Shown: positions 42,349 to 51,217 of the stretch, in pieces | Position numbering within the stretch: position 1 is the stretch's first letter | Layout of the letters: each line of letters begins with the position of its first letter | Source: Chryseobacterium formosense | GTDB taxonomy: Bacteria > Bacteroidota > Bacteroidia > Flavobacteriales > Weeksellaceae | NCBI RefSeq assembly: GCF_900116415.1 | Contig: NZ_FPAP01000001.1 | Span: 806,001-870,000 of the forward strand | DNA: 64,000 nucleotides | Reading direction: 5' to 3' | Translations under genes and position numbers: made by a program | The notes under the pieces: generated by a model | Told to the model about the DNA's origin: nothing | The model's input: only the letters and a program-made list of their open reading frames with translations | Database searches by the model: none

Positions 42349-42483
42349 TTATGTGGTATTTTATTTGAGAAGTAATTTTGTGAAATGTTTATTAAATCAC
42401 ATACTCATTAGATACTTTTTTGAAATAAGTTCAAAAATATGTGATAATTATTATATTAAATATAATTTTTAAAAGATGGTTTT

Positions 42484-43905
42484 TTAGATCTGGTCAATCC
42501 AATGATAGATGTCAACATTTTGGGGAATGTCGAGTTTTTTTCTAATTCGGTATTTCTTATTCTGAACAGTTCTGGTTTCAATAAAGCTGATTTTAGCAAT
42601 TTCTTTCGTTGTTAATTTTAATTTAAGAAGTGCGCAAAATTCAATCTCAGATTGTTGCAGTTCTGAATTTTTTTCTAAAAGACGAGCCGAAAAATCAGGA
42701 TAAACTTTCTCGAATGCAAACATAAAAGCCGGATCTCTTTTTTCAAGAAGTTCTATCAGATCATGATAAGTTTCGCTTAGATTGATTTCGGGTCTGGTTT
42801 CATTTTCACTTTCGATGAGAGGTTTTTTACTTTTTCTCTTTGTTATAAAAAATGCGATTCCGATCGATGCAAAAACAGGAATAATCCAATACCAAAATGC
42901 ATTTTGGGCTTTTTCCTGTTCTTTTTTATCTTTATTGATAACCTCCTGTAAAGAATTGTATTTGCTTTTCAGGGCTTTCAATTCGTGCTGTTCGATCTTA
43001 TTTTTATAGAAATCTGAGCTGTCTTTGATGTTGAGAATGTCATAAATTTCTTTCAGCGAATGGTAAATCTGATTGGCATTGAGTTCCATGCCAGTTTTTT
43101 TGCTGATGTAAAGTGCTTTGTGAAAGTTTTTTAATGAACTCTCATAATTTTTCTTCTCCTTATAAACTTTCCCTATGACCGAATAATTGTCGACCATTGC
43201 TTTCTCGTCAATTACCTCTTTGGGTTTTATTAAAATAGATTTTTTTGCATAATGATAAGCCGAATCAGCATTAAACTGGCTGTAAATATTGGCAAGATTG
43301 GCGTAGTTCAGGTACTGAAAATTGTCTCTTTCAAATTTATTTTTCAGCTGTTTTCCACTTTGGATCTGTTCATAAATTTTTTTTGCGGCTTCTTTTGGCT
43401 GATTTTTATCTAAATAAATATTGGCAAAACTGCTCAGAACATTCGCTTTTGCATAGAAAATCTTCTCACTTTCAGGATCACCTTTTTGTAAGATCTTGTA
43501 GGCTGAATTCAGATTTGAAATTGCCTTGTCAGGAAATTTATTGATGGAATAGATCTCGGCAATATAAATATGCGACATGGCTTCAAAATAAATGTCATTA
43601 AATTTGTTAGCTTTTTTCTGAAGGTTTTCACTGGTAATAATCAGGCTGTCCATCATATTTTTACTATAAAAATAGCGGCATTTTCTGTCGAGAAGTTTCA
43701 TTTCAGAAATCGAATCTTTCAGAATAACAGACTGATTCATGAGTCCGTTCAGTTCCTGGTAAGCCTTATCAATATTTGTTTTGTATAGTTTAGAATTGTT
43801 GGTAATCTTAGCTTTCAGTTCTTTGGCGGTCAGTTTTTGCTGAGAGGGTGCTAAAAAACTAAAAAATAGACTGAGTAAAAAGAGTATTTTTCTAAACTCA
43901 AACAT
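42484..43905 (-). CDS. Membrane-anchored TPR regulator with LuxR-like HTH
   Basis: This 473-residue protein has a signal peptide (LFLLSLFFSFLAPSQQ), several TPR helix pairs in residues 60-300 (YEAMSHIYIAEIYSINKFPD and VIGKVYKEKKNYESSLKNFH), a coiled stretch, one membrane helix (FWYWIIPVFASIGIAFFIT, about 333) and a C-terminal helix-turn-helix (EIEFCALLKLKLTTKEIAKI, SFIETRTVQNKKYRIRKKLD) of GerE/LuxR type. It is a one-component transmembrane regulator with a periplasmic sensor. Signal and targets are unknown. It is separated from the T9SS cargo gene by 208 nt. Confidence 0.88.
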   Translation of the reverse strand: MFEFRKILFLLSLFFSFLAPSQQKLTAKELKAKITNNSKLYKTNIDKAYQELNGLMNQSVILKDSISEMKLLDRKCRYFYSKNMMDSLIITSENLQKKANKFNDIYFEAMSHIYIAEIYSINKFPDKAISNLNSAYKILQKGDPESEKIFYAKANVLSSFANIYLDKNQPKEAAKKIYEQIQSGKQLKNKFERDNFQYLNYANLANIYSQFNADSAYHYAKKSILIKPKEVIDEKAMVDNYSVIGKVYKEKKNYESSLKNFHKALYISKKTGMELNANQIYHSLKEIYDILNIKDSSDFYKNKIEQHELKALKSKYNSLQEVINKDKKEQEKAQNAFWYWIIPVFASIGIAFFITKRKSKKPLIESENETRPEINLSETYHDLIELLEKRDPAFMFAFEKVYPDFSARLLEKNSELQQSEIEFCALLKLKLTTKEIAKISFIETRTVQNKKYRIRKKLDIPQNVDIYHWIDQI

Positions 43906-44192
43906 TATAAAGCAATAGTTGTTTATGAAATTGAAAACGTAAATTTAATGAAAATAGAATTAAAATACTACCAAATTGTTATGATTTTTAATGATAAATT
44001 TATAAAAATTCAATATTTTTCGTAAATATTTGATTTTAAAAATTGTACAGCATTAGATTTGTTTAAATTGTTATCTCTTGCATAGTCTGCCGTAAATATT
44101 TATTTTTGTAAAGAATTTTTAGAAGAAATTCGCAGGTTTTCAGATCATTATCACTTTCATAGAAATATGAGGGTAAAATTTTTATTTAAATA

Positions 44193-45989
44193 ATGATTAA
44201 TAAGCCTTTACACAGTTTTCATATTCCCGTTATGGGATTATCTTACACGATCGACAGCCCGATTCGTGTTGCACAATACGGAATTTCCTCCGTTGTTTCA
44301 ATTATTGACGATGAAATTGTAGAAAAAATGAAAAATTTCTACAGCAAAAAATTCAATCTCAACTATTTCGGGATTTCTACTAAAACCGAAGATTACAGAG
44401 CCAAAAGAATCACCGATTATCTCGATATGATGGATGATATCGTCACCGAAAAATTTGAATCTTTCAAAGAAGAAATTTCTAAGAATACGGAAGCGCTCAA
44501 GAATTTTATGGCAATGCTTCCCAATACTTCCGAGTTAAAGAACGGTTTACAGAATATTTTGAATCAGGGCGATTCTTTAGCATCAAATATTAAAAATTTT
44601 GTAGAAAAAAATCTCATTCCGGGAAATATTGATGTCAATATCATGACCAAAGTTGATAAAGACAATTACAAAAAAAACGTGCAGCTTCCTGTAATTTATA
44701 ATGATGCACATGCTTCGCTACGCGGTTTTGCTAAAAGTAAAATCTCTTCGGCAATGATACTTTCTGCAGGAATGAACCCTCGTTTGTACAGCTATATTGA
44801 AGAATTTGATGACTTTTTTCCGGATACAAATAACTTTATTAAAAAGAAAATTATTCTTAAGGTCAGCGATTTCCGTTCTGCAATGATCCAGGGAAATTTT
44901 TTAGCAAAAAAAGGACTTTGGGTTTCCGAATACAGAATTGAATCCGGTTTGAATTGTGGCGGTCATGCTTTTGCAACGGAAGGTTTACTGCTTGGTCCAA
45001 TCATGGAAGAATTTAAACAAAAGAAAAATGAACTGATTTCCTCCGCACATTCTTTGATGATTAAAGCTCTTCAACAAAAAGAAAAGTATATTCCTGCTGA
45101 ACCTTTAGAAATGAAAATAACGGTTCAGGGTGGAGTAGGAACTTCCGAGGAGCATGATTTTCTTTTAGAGAATTATCTGGTTGACAGTGTTGGTTGGGGA
45201 TCGCCTTTTCTTTTGGTTCCTGAAGCAACTTCTGTAGACCGTGAAACCAGAAATCTTTTAGCAAAATCAAAGCAAGATGATTATTTTCTGAGCAATATCT
45301 CACCTTTGGGCGTTCCATTCAATACAGTAAGAGGAACTTCAAACGAAATTTTAAAATATCAAAAAGAAGCGAAAAACAAATTTGGAAGTTCGTGTCCTAA
45401 AAAATTATTGGCATTAAGCAAAGAATATTCTCCACAGGGAATTTGTACGGCATCAAAAAAATACCAGGAAATAAAATTAAATGATCTTGAATCGGTGAGA
45501 AACGAATTAACCGAAGATCAGTTTCAATCTAAAAAAAATGAAATCACCGATAAAGCATGTCTTTGTGTTGGTCTGGTAAATTCTGCTTATCTGGAAAACA
45601 ACATTGATATAAAAGGTGAAAAACAGGGGGTTGTGATTTGTCCGGGACCAAATTTGGCTTATTTTGATAAAGAAGTTTCGCTTTCGGAAATGGTGGGTCA
45701 TATTTATGGAAATACAAACGTTCTTTCGGATGTTGAGCGGCCGAATATGTTTATTAATGAATTAAAAATGTACGTTGATCATTTAAAAAAAGAAATTTTA
45801 GGTTTTTCAGGCGAACTTACGAATGTGCAAGTTAAAAAATGGAATACATTTAAATCTAATCTTCTTGACGGCATAGAATATTATGAACAGCTTTTCGAGA
45901 AAACTTCTTTCTTTTCAACTCAAAAATTAAAAATACAAAAACAATTAAATGATTTTAAATTCAAATTGAATGAAATCGCAATTCGTTAA
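44193..45989 (+). CDS. Large uncharacterised protein, possible FMN-barrel-like with conserved cysteines
   Basis: I do not recognise this 598-residue protein with certainty. Its start, PVMGLSYTIDSPIRVAQYGISSVVS, and GLNCGGHAFATEGLLLGP (about 252) resemble the N-terminus and glycine loop of nitronate monooxygenase/FabK-type FMN barrels. The C-terminal part has several cysteines: SSCPKK, GICTAS, CLCVGL and VICPGPNLAYF (about 393-490), which could bind a metal or Fe-S cluster. A helical region with low complexity lies at 90-150. No signal peptide or membrane helix is visible. It is monocistronic with a bidirectional terminator. Confidence 0.55.
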   Translation: MINKPLHSFHIPVMGLSYTIDSPIRVAQYGISSVVSIIDDEIVEKMKNFYSKKFNLNYFGISTKTEDYRAKRITDYLDMMDDIVTEKFESFKEEISKNTEALKNFMAMLPNTSELKNGLQNILNQGDSLASNIKNFVEKNLIPGNIDVNIMTKVDKDNYKKNVQLPVIYNDAHASLRGFAKSKISSAMILSAGMNPRLYSYIEEFDDFFPDTNNFIKKKIILKVSDFRSAMIQGNFLAKKGLWVSEYRIESGLNCGGHAFATEGLLLGPIMEEFKQKKNELISSAHSLMIKALQQKEKYIPAEPLEMKITVQGGVGTSEEHDFLLENYLVDSVGWGSPFLLVPEATSVDRETRNLLAKSKQDDYFLSNISPLGVPFNTVRGTSNEILKYQKEAKNKFGSSCPKKLLALSKEYSPQGICTASKKYQEIKLNDLESVRNELTEDQFQSKKNEITDKACLCVGLVNSAYLENNIDIKGEKQGVVICPGPNLAYFDKEVSLSEMVGHIYGNTNVLSDVERPNMFINELKMYVDHLKKEILGFSGELTNVQVKKWNTFKSNLLDGIEYYEQLFEKTSFFSTQKLKIQKQLNDFKFKLNEIAIR

Positions 45990-46011
45990 ATTCAAAAATA
46001 ATATCTTAAAC

Positions 46012-46040
46012 AAGACCGGAATCAATCATTTCGGTCTTTA
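46012..46040. terminator. Bidirectional terminator
   Basis: AAGACCG (46012-46018) pairs with CGGTCTT (46032-46038) between convergent genes. The stem is extended by GAA/TTT pairs. Confidence 0.75.
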
Positions 46041-46046
46041 CATATT

Positions 46047-47354
46047 TTATAGTTCACTCAATTTTTTGCCAGTATCTTTCAAAAATCTTCTGTTTTTTGG
46101 TTCTCCGATAATCTGGCTTTTGTAAATACTGTTTGCACCGGAAAACAAATAAGAAACAACACAGGCAATCGCAACATAAACGCCACATTCATTTCCAAAT
46201 AATTCAATTGCCATAATACTGCACGCGATCGGTGTATTGGTTGCTCCGGCAAAAACTGCTACAAAGCCCATTCCTGCCAACAGAGCGATAGGTAAGGGAA
46301 TAAAATATCCCAAAGCGTTTCCTAAAGTTGCACCGATAAAAAACAGAGGAGTAACTTCACCACCTTTAAAACCTGCCGCCAAAGTGACAATGGTAAAAAT
46401 CATTTTTAATGCAAAATCATAAGCTGGAAGTTGCTGTTCAAAAGAATCTACAATGGTCGGAATTCCTAAACCGACGTATTTTGTAGTTCCCATTAAAAAA
46501 ACAGCAGATGCAACGATAATTCCACCAAAAAATGGTCTTAATGGAGAATAATTTATTTTTGATTTAAATACATTTCCGGTTTTATGAATTGCTTTACTGA
46601 ACGTTGCGGCACAGATTCCGAATAAAATCCCTGAAATGATTGCATATAAAATATTTAAAAATGAAATTTCAGGAATGAAGTCAATATGATAATGAGTATG
46701 ATGGGTATTCCATAATTTGGTAGTCAAATCCGCAATAATCGCTGCCGAAAAAGCGGGAAATAAGGCATTGTATTTTAATCTTCCGACAAGAAAAACTTCC
46801 AGTCCGAAAATTGCTCCGGCTAAAGGTGTACCGAAAACAGAACCAAACCCCGCTGAAATTGCAGAAATAATCAGTATTTTTCTATCATCTTCTGAAAGCC
46901 TGAGTGGTTTTGAAAACTGGTCAGCAATTGCTCCCGCCATTTGTAAAGCCGTGCCTTCACGACCCGCAGAACCACCAAAGAAATGGGTAACCATCGTTCC
47001 TAAATAAACAAATGATGCCATTTTAAGAGGAATTATTTTTCCTGGCTCATGAATGGTTTCAATCAATAAATTATTTCCGGCTTCAACATCTTTTCCGAAA
47101 TAATGATACATTAAACCAACCAAAAAACCACCTAAAGGTAAGAATGCAATCAGCCAAAGATGATTTTCTCTGAATTGCGTTGCCCATTCCAAAGTCTGAA
47201 GAAAAAATGCAGAAGCACTTCCGATTAAAATTCCTGTTATCAAAGTAATGAAAAACCATTTCAGTGCAAAAAGAGCAGAAGGATAATTTCTGAAAAATAA
47301 TTTAATTAAAATAAGAAGCGTTCTGAAAACTGATTTTTTGTTATTTTTAAACAT
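46047..47354 (-). CDS. eriC: CLC-F type fluoride/proton antiporter
   Basis: This 435-residue membrane protein belongs to the CLC chloride-channel superfamily. Its anion-path motifs are those of the fluoride-specific CLC-F branch: AGNNLLIETIHEPG where chloride CLCs have GSGIP, and GSAGREGTALQMAGA (GREGT rather than GREGP). It also has ATNTPIACSIMAIELFG. Such proteins expel toxic F- in exchange for H+. The fluoride riboswitch in its leader gives independent support. The ATG at 47354 is chosen because the upstream in-frame start would lie inside the riboswitch hairpin. Confidence 0.92.
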   Translation of the reverse strand: MFKNNKKSVFRTLLILIKLFFRNYPSALFALKWFFITLITGILIGSASAFFLQTLEWATQFRENHLWLIAFLPLGGFLVGLMYHYFGKDVEAGNNLLIETIHEPGKIIPLKMASFVYLGTMVTHFFGGSAGREGTALQMAGAIADQFSKPLRLSEDDRKILIISAISAGFGSVFGTPLAGAIFGLEVFLVGRLKYNALFPAFSAAIIADLTTKLWNTHHTHYHIDFIPEISFLNILYAIISGILFGICAATFSKAIHKTGNVFKSKINYSPLRPFFGGIIVASAVFLMGTTKYVGLGIPTIVDSFEQQLPAYDFALKMIFTIVTLAAGFKGGEVTPLFFIGATLGNALGYFIPLPIALLAGMGFVAVFAGATNTPIACSIMAIELFGNECGVYVAIACVVSYLFSGANSIYKSQIIGEPKNRRFLKDTGKKLSEL

Positions 47355-47359
47355 ACATT

Positions 47360-47393
47360 CCTGATTAAATGGTAAAACATTCAATTAATCAGG
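47360..47393 (-). promoter_or_regulatory. Expression-platform hairpin of the fluoride riboswitch
   Basis: On the minus strand CCTGATTAA (47393 down to 47385) pairs perfectly with TTAATCAGG (47368 down to 47360), 5 nt before the eriC ATG. The 5' arm shares two bases with the aptamer pseudoknot strand GGCGCC. The 3' arm contains the CAGGA region just upstream of the start codon. The two structures should be mutually exclusive. Confidence 0.65.
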
Positions 47394-47440
47394 CGCCATC
47401 AGCTTTTTAAGGCGGTTGGGTAAGGAAGACACCATTTCCT
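47387..47440 (-). ncRNA. Fluoride riboswitch (crcB RNA motif)
   Basis: The minus strand reads GGAAATGGTGTCTTCC, then ACCCAACCGCCTT, AAAGCTGATGGCGCCTGA. This matches the fluoride riboswitch: P1 GGAA/TTCC, a pseudoknot between GGTGTC and GGCGCC, conserved AACCGC and GCTGATGGC. It lies right after a TACATTTG promoter and 33 nt before the CLC-F ATG. Fluoride binding should turn expression on. Confidence 0.92.
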
Positions 47441-47452
47441 TTTTCGAAAAAA

Positions 47453-47460
47453 CAAATGTA
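47453..47460 (-). promoter_or_regulatory. -7 box TACATTTG for the fluoride riboswitch operon
   Basis: Exact TAnnTTTG match on the minus strand 12 nt before the first aptamer base, giving a transcript that starts just before the aptamer. Confidence 0.6.
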
Positions 47461-47502
47461 CGATAAAATCTGATTGGTAAATGATTTAAACTTAAATTTT
47501 AG

Positions 47503-48228
47503 TTAGAATTGGATTATGCTTTTTTCCAAATCGTGATAAAGCAAAACTTTCCAGTGGTTTTCAAGGGCTTCTTCATACCATTTAATGCGGAGTTGCATCG
47601 CTTTTTTACCATCAAAATCACTTTTGTAAGCCAGATGATATTTTAAATAAGATTCCTGAGGAAGATTATCTGCGCCATAAAACGCGGTTTCACGATCTTC
47701 AGTAATTTTAAAAACCTGCATAAACGGACTGTGACCGCCAACAACTTCATAATAAATTTCGTCATTAATATTTCCATAATCATCATTCATCCAGATGATA
47801 TTTGGCAATTGAATGAGCGATTCTAAAACTTCAAAATCGAAGGAAGGATTTCCACGGCTTTCAAAGGCGAAATCAAGTTCTCTCTTTTGAATATAAATTT
47901 CAGCATTCGGGAAAACAGGCTCAAAACCATTCTCTGTTTTCACCAAAGTTCCATTGATATGGTCTTTGTGTAAGTGCGAAAGTAGAACTTTTGTGATCTG
48001 ATCAGGTTTAATATTTTCACTTTCTAATATTTCTTTAATAACTAATTTCCCGTTATCATTTTTCCAGCCGAAACCAGCGTCGATAAGGATGTAATCGTTT
48101 TTGGTTATGGCTAAAAAAGGCTGTATCGATATTTTGATTCCTTTGGCTTCCGGATGTTTATCAAGCAGTGTGAAATTCTTTTGTTTGTCGGCCGCAAAAT
48201 TGCCTTCTTTTAAAGTGACGATTTTCAT
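47503..48228 (-). CDS. MBL fold metallo-hydrolase
   Basis: This 241-residue protein has the metallo-beta-lactamase fold with the metal motif LLSHLHKDHINGTL (H-x-H-x-D-H), a later GGHSPFMQV His, an FYGADN Asp and a terminal LYHDLE His. Such enzymes bind two metal ions; many in this branch hydrolyse lactones or phosphodiesters (AHL lactonase-like), but the substrate is unknown. N-terminal GFGWK and LIDAGFGW strands are as expected. It is monocistronic, with its own promoter and 118 nt from the fluoride gene. Confidence 0.88.
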   Translation of the reverse strand: MKIVTLKEGNFAADKQKNFTLLDKHPEAKGIKISIQPFLAITKNDYILIDAGFGWKNDNGKLVIKEILESENIKPDQITKVLLSHLHKDHINGTLVKTENGFEPVFPNAEIYIQKRELDFAFESRGNPSFDFEVLESLIQLPNIIWMNDDYGNINDEIYYEVVGGHSPFMQVFKITEDRETAFYGADNLPQESYLKYHLAYKSDFDGKKAMQLRIKWYEEALENHWKVLLYHDLEKSIIQF

Positions 48229-48253
48229 TGTATTTCGATAATATTTGCTTGTA

Positions 48254-48261
48254 CAAAGATA
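48254..48261 (-). promoter_or_regulatory. -7 box TATCTTTG for the MBL gene
   Basis: Exact TAnnTTTG match on the minus strand 25 nt upstream of the ATG at 48228. Confidence 0.5.
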
Positions 48262-48680
48262 GGTTCAAAATATTCTTTTTGATTATTATTTACCATAAAA
48301 GAGACATTAGAAGCTCCACACAATAAAAATTCATAAAAATATTTATGAAAAAATTGTTCCTTTTTTTAATTGCATAAATCTTAATGTTTATTAAGGATTT
48401 GTGAGTTATATTAATTCACACAATTATTAGTTATAAATCTTTTGCATTAAAAATAATATTTTTAATGAGTACATATTTTAAAAATAATTTATTTTTGCCG
48501 TTATTTTTATGCTGATATTTAAAAAGTAGATAAATTTGATTAAGTTTAGATGTAGTATTTTTACTTTTTGTATTGTGAGAAATTAATGGTTAGCAACAAT
48601 TTTTTTTGATATTTCAAAACCAAGTGATTGAAAAAATCGTAATTAATAAAATAAGATATACAATTCTCACTAAAGAGATG
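48262..48680. other. Gene-free AT-rich spacer with small palindromes
   Basis: This region has no ORF of note. It contains perfect short palindromes TTCATAAAAATATTTATGAA (48330-48349) and, further right, ATTAAAAATAATATTTTTAA. At this base composition they may be chance. No dispersed repeat family was recognised here. Confidence 0.4.
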
Positions 48681-48688
48681 TATATTTG
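48681..48688 (+). promoter_or_regulatory. -7 box TATATTTG for the tetR gene
   Basis: Exact TAnnTTTG match giving a leader of about 105 nt. A small hairpin AGAGTT-CAAT-AACTCT followed by TTT (48696-48714) lies at the start of the leader and may influence read-through. Confidence 0.45.
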
Positions 48689-48798
48689 TAAAAGCAGAGT
48701 TCAATAACTCTTTTAAAAACAATAAGTTTACTCTTCTTTGGAGACAAAAAGATTAATGGTAAATAAAAATTGCTTTTAGCAAATTAATATATAAGACG

Positions 48799-49422
48799 AT
48801 GCCTAGAAAAGTTGTACAAGGTCCTATCAGGGACAAAGAAAAAACAAAACAAAAACTACTCAATGCAGTAGGAAAGATTTTGAAAACCAAAGGATATTCA
48901 GGATTAATGGTAAGCAAAATTGCTGCTGTTGCAGGCTTTGATAAAAAGCTGATCTACGAATATTTCGGAAGTACAGATAAATTGATCGACGAATATATCA
49001 AATCTCAGGATTACTGGAGCAGATTTGAGCTTGCAAGCGATACAGATTTATCTGACGGAGGAAAAGAAATGTCTAAAATAGCAATTCTGAATCAGTTTGA
49101 AAATCTTAAAAAGAACAAAGAACTTCAGAAAATCCTGATTTGGGAAATGTCTGAAAGCCGGCCGATTCTTAAAAAGCTTTTTGATCAGAGAGAAGAAGTG
49201 GGTGAAGAATTATTCAAAAATATTACAGATCCTTATTTTGGAGAAAAATCTGAGAAATTTAGAGCAATTGCAGCTATTTTAGTTGCTGGAAGTTATCACT
49301 TAAATATGTTTACGGCACACAATGCAACTACATTCTGCGGTATCGATATGAAAAGTGAAGACGGAAGACAAAAAATAAAGACCGCAATCGAAGATATTAT
49401 CGAATTCGCTTACAATAAATAA
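48799..49422 (+). CDS. TetR/AcrR family transcriptional regulator
   Basis: This 207-residue protein has a TetR-type N-terminal helix-turn-helix (residues 10-58; SKIAAVAGFDKKLIYEYF is the recognition region) and an all-helical ligand-binding domain. The start is basic (PRKVVQGPIRDKEKTKQK). Ligand and targets are unknown. No transporter gene sits beside it, so the target may be distant or itself. It lies upstream of dnaX but dnaX has its own promoter-like site. Confidence 0.88.
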   Translation: MPRKVVQGPIRDKEKTKQKLLNAVGKILKTKGYSGLMVSKIAAVAGFDKKLIYEYFGSTDKLIDEYIKSQDYWSRFELASDTDLSDGGKEMSKIAILNQFENLKKNKELQKILIWEMSESRPILKKLFDQREEVGEELFKNITDPYFGEKSEKFRAIAAILVAGSYHLNMFTAHNATTFCGIDMKSEDGRQKIKTAIEDIIEFAYNK

Positions 49423-49499
49423 TATTCTGTTACCCAAAATTATAGGTGTATTTTAATGAAATTTGAAAATTAAAATTTTTAAATTAAAACTATATTTCA

Positions 49500-49507
49500 T
49501 ACTTTTG
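49500..49507 (+). promoter_or_regulatory. -7 box TACTTTTG 4 nt before the dnaX ATG
   Basis: Exact TAnnTTTG match ending 4 nt upstream of the ATG at 49512. Usual spacing would put the transcript start at the start codon, so a leaderless mRNA is possible. It may also be a chance match. Confidence 0.35.
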
Positions 49508-49511
49508 GGCA

Positions 49512-50597
49512 ATGGAAAATTTTATCGTATCTGCAAGAAAATACCGTCCGCAACAGTTTGATACCGTTGTTGGGCAGTCTCACATTACAGATACGCTGGA
49601 ACATGCTATTGAAGAAAATCAGTTAGCACAGGCGCTGTTGTTTTGCGGTCCTCGAGGCGTCGGCAAAACAACTTGTGCCAGAATTTTGGCAAGAAAAATC
49701 AACGAAAAGGACGGTTCTGTCTCAGAGGACGGCTTTGCTTACAATATCTATGAGCTCGATGCAGCATCCAATAACTCTGTTGATGATATTCGTGAGCTAA
49801 TCGATCAGGTACGTTTTGCGCCACAGGTTGGTCAGTACAAAGTGTATATTATCGATGAGGTTCACATGTTGTCTTCAGCGGCTTTCAATGCTTTCCTTAA
49901 AACACTGGAAGAACCGCCTGCTCATGCGATTTTCATTTTGGCAACGACGGAAAAGCATAAAATTATTCCTACGATTTTATCCCGTTGTCAGATTTACGAT
50001 TTCAAAAGAATTACCATTCTTGATATTCAGGATCATTTAAGAAAGATTGCTGAGAAAGAAAATATTAAATATGAAGATGATGCTTTGTATTTGATCGCAC
50101 AAAAAGCTGACGGAGCTTTGAGAGATGCGCTTTCAATTTTTGACAGACTTTCTACTTTTTCACAAAAGAATATTACACTTGCTAAAGCTGCGGAAGTTCT
50201 TAACATTCTAGATTACGATCAGTATCTTAAAATTGTAGATTTAGCGAAAGAAAGTAAAATTCCTGAAGTGCTTTCTGCTTTCAATGAAATTGTAAAGAAA
50301 GGTTTTGATCCACATTTATTTATTGCAGGACTTGGTAATCATTTCCGTGATCTGATGATGGCTCAGAATCCTTCAACAATGGATCTGATCGAAGTAGGAG
50401 AGCAGACCAAAGTGAAATTTACGGAACAGGGACAAAAATGGAGCGCTCAACATCTGATTGATGCTATTGAAATCTGTAATCATGCAGACATTAATTACAA
50501 AAATTCAAAAAATCCGAGGCTTACTGTAGAAATTGCGTTGATGCAATTGTCTTCTCTTTCTGCCGGTGGCGAATTAGCTAAAAAAAAAAGTTTATAA
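49512..50597 (+). CDS. dnaX: DNA polymerase III subunit gamma (frame 0 product of dnaX)
   Basis: This 361-residue product is the clamp-loader gamma form. It has the N-terminal ARKYRPQQFDTVVGQ, Walker A GPRGVGKTT, YELDAASNNSVDDIREL, Walker B VYIIDEVHMLS, sensor 1 FILATTEKHKIIPTILSRC, and domain III. The Cys4 zinc module that usually follows Walker A is replaced by INEKDGSVSEDGFAYN, as in other Bacteroidota. The frame ends at SL-stop straight after a run of ten A. A longer tau reading is possible (next entry). Confidence 0.93.
   Translation: MENFIVSARKYRPQQFDTVVGQSHITDTLEHAIEENQLAQALLFCGPRGVGKTTCARILARKINEKDGSVSEDGFAYNIYELDAASNNSVDDIRELIDQVRFAPQVGQYKVYIIDEVHMLSSAAFNAFLKTLEEPPAHAIFILATTEKHKIIPTILSRCQIYDFKRITILDIQDHLRKIAEKENIKYEDDALYLIAQKADGALRDALSIFDRLSTFSQKNITLAKAAEVLNILDYDQYLKIVDLAKESKIPEVLSAFNEIVKKGFDPHLFIAGLGNHFRDLMMAQNPSTMDLIEVGEQTKVKFTEQGQKWSAQHLIDAIEICNHADINYKNSKNPRLTVEIALMQLSSLSAGGELAKKKSL
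50580..50589 (+). promoter_or_regulatory. A10 slippage/frameshift site in dnaX
   Basis: Ten consecutive A are read in frame as AAA AAA AAA A. A -1 shift (ribosomal, or one extra A by transcriptional slippage) joins the frame that stays open to 51217. A small stem TTCTC/GAGAA lies 20 nt downstream (50610-50622). Confidence 0.7.
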
Positions 50598-51217
50598 TAT
50601 TAGCTCCATTTCTCAAAGAGAAGCAGGAAGTAAAATTACCAACTCAGATTCAGGAGAAAAAAATTGAAGAGGTAAAAGTTGAGACAAAAACTGCTCCTGA
50701 ACCGCCTGCTGAAGTTCTCATTAAAAAAGCCTCAAAACCTTTATCAAGACCCAATATTTCTTCAAGTTTCAGCATTAATTCTCTTTTAAATAAAGAAGAA
50801 AAATCTGAGGTTGAAGATAAAGCAACAATTGTAAATACAGAAAAACTTCCAGAACATCATTTTACTGAAACAGATGTACAGAACGAATGGATGATCCTTT
50901 TAAAACAGCTTCGCCAAAAAGACCCTGTGGTTTTCAATGCTATAAAAACTTTTAAATTTACTAAAATTGATGAAAAAATTATTCAGATATCTTATCCTTC
51001 AGATTCCGCAAAAAATGAGTTTGATAAAATAAGTATTGAGTTTTTTAATCATTTTAAGCATAAGGTAAACAACCATTCCATAGAGTTTCAATTTAAAAAA
51101 GATCATGAAAATCTTAAGATTGAAATCGTCACCAAAAAGAAAATTTTCGAAAAATTTATAGAAAAAAATCCGCTACTGAAAGATCTTGATGATTTGATGA
51201 AGTTTGATTTGTCATAA
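50588..51217 (+). CDS. dnaX: Tau-specific C-terminal part of dnaX (-1 frame)
   Basis: The -1 frame is open for 209 codons from the A run to the stop at 51215. It encodes a Lys/Glu/Pro-rich linker (about 90 residues with AEVLIKKASKPLSRPN) followed by a compact domain beginning NEWMILLKQLRQKDPVVFNA and ending DLDDLMKFDLS, the tau domain V seen in Bacteroidota DnaX. Full tau would be about 568 residues. It has no start codon of its own at its beginning. The alternative is a homopolymer error in the sequence. Confidence 0.8.
   Translation, partial: KFIILAPFLKEKQEVKLPTQIQEKKIEEVKVETKTAPEPPAEVLIKKASKPLSRPNISSSFSINSLLNKEEKSEVEDKATIVNTEKLPEHHFTETDVQNEWMILLKQLRQKDPVVFNAIKTFKFTKIDEKIIQISYPSDSAKNEFDKISIEFFNHFKHKVNNHSIEFQFKKDHENLKIEIVTKKKIFEKFIEKNPLLKDLDDLMKFDLS

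Noticed and set aside
48681..48798. Attenuator before tetR
   Set aside because: The hairpin AGAGTT-CAAT-AACTCT is short (6 bp) with only a weak T run. It is noted but not claimed as a terminator.
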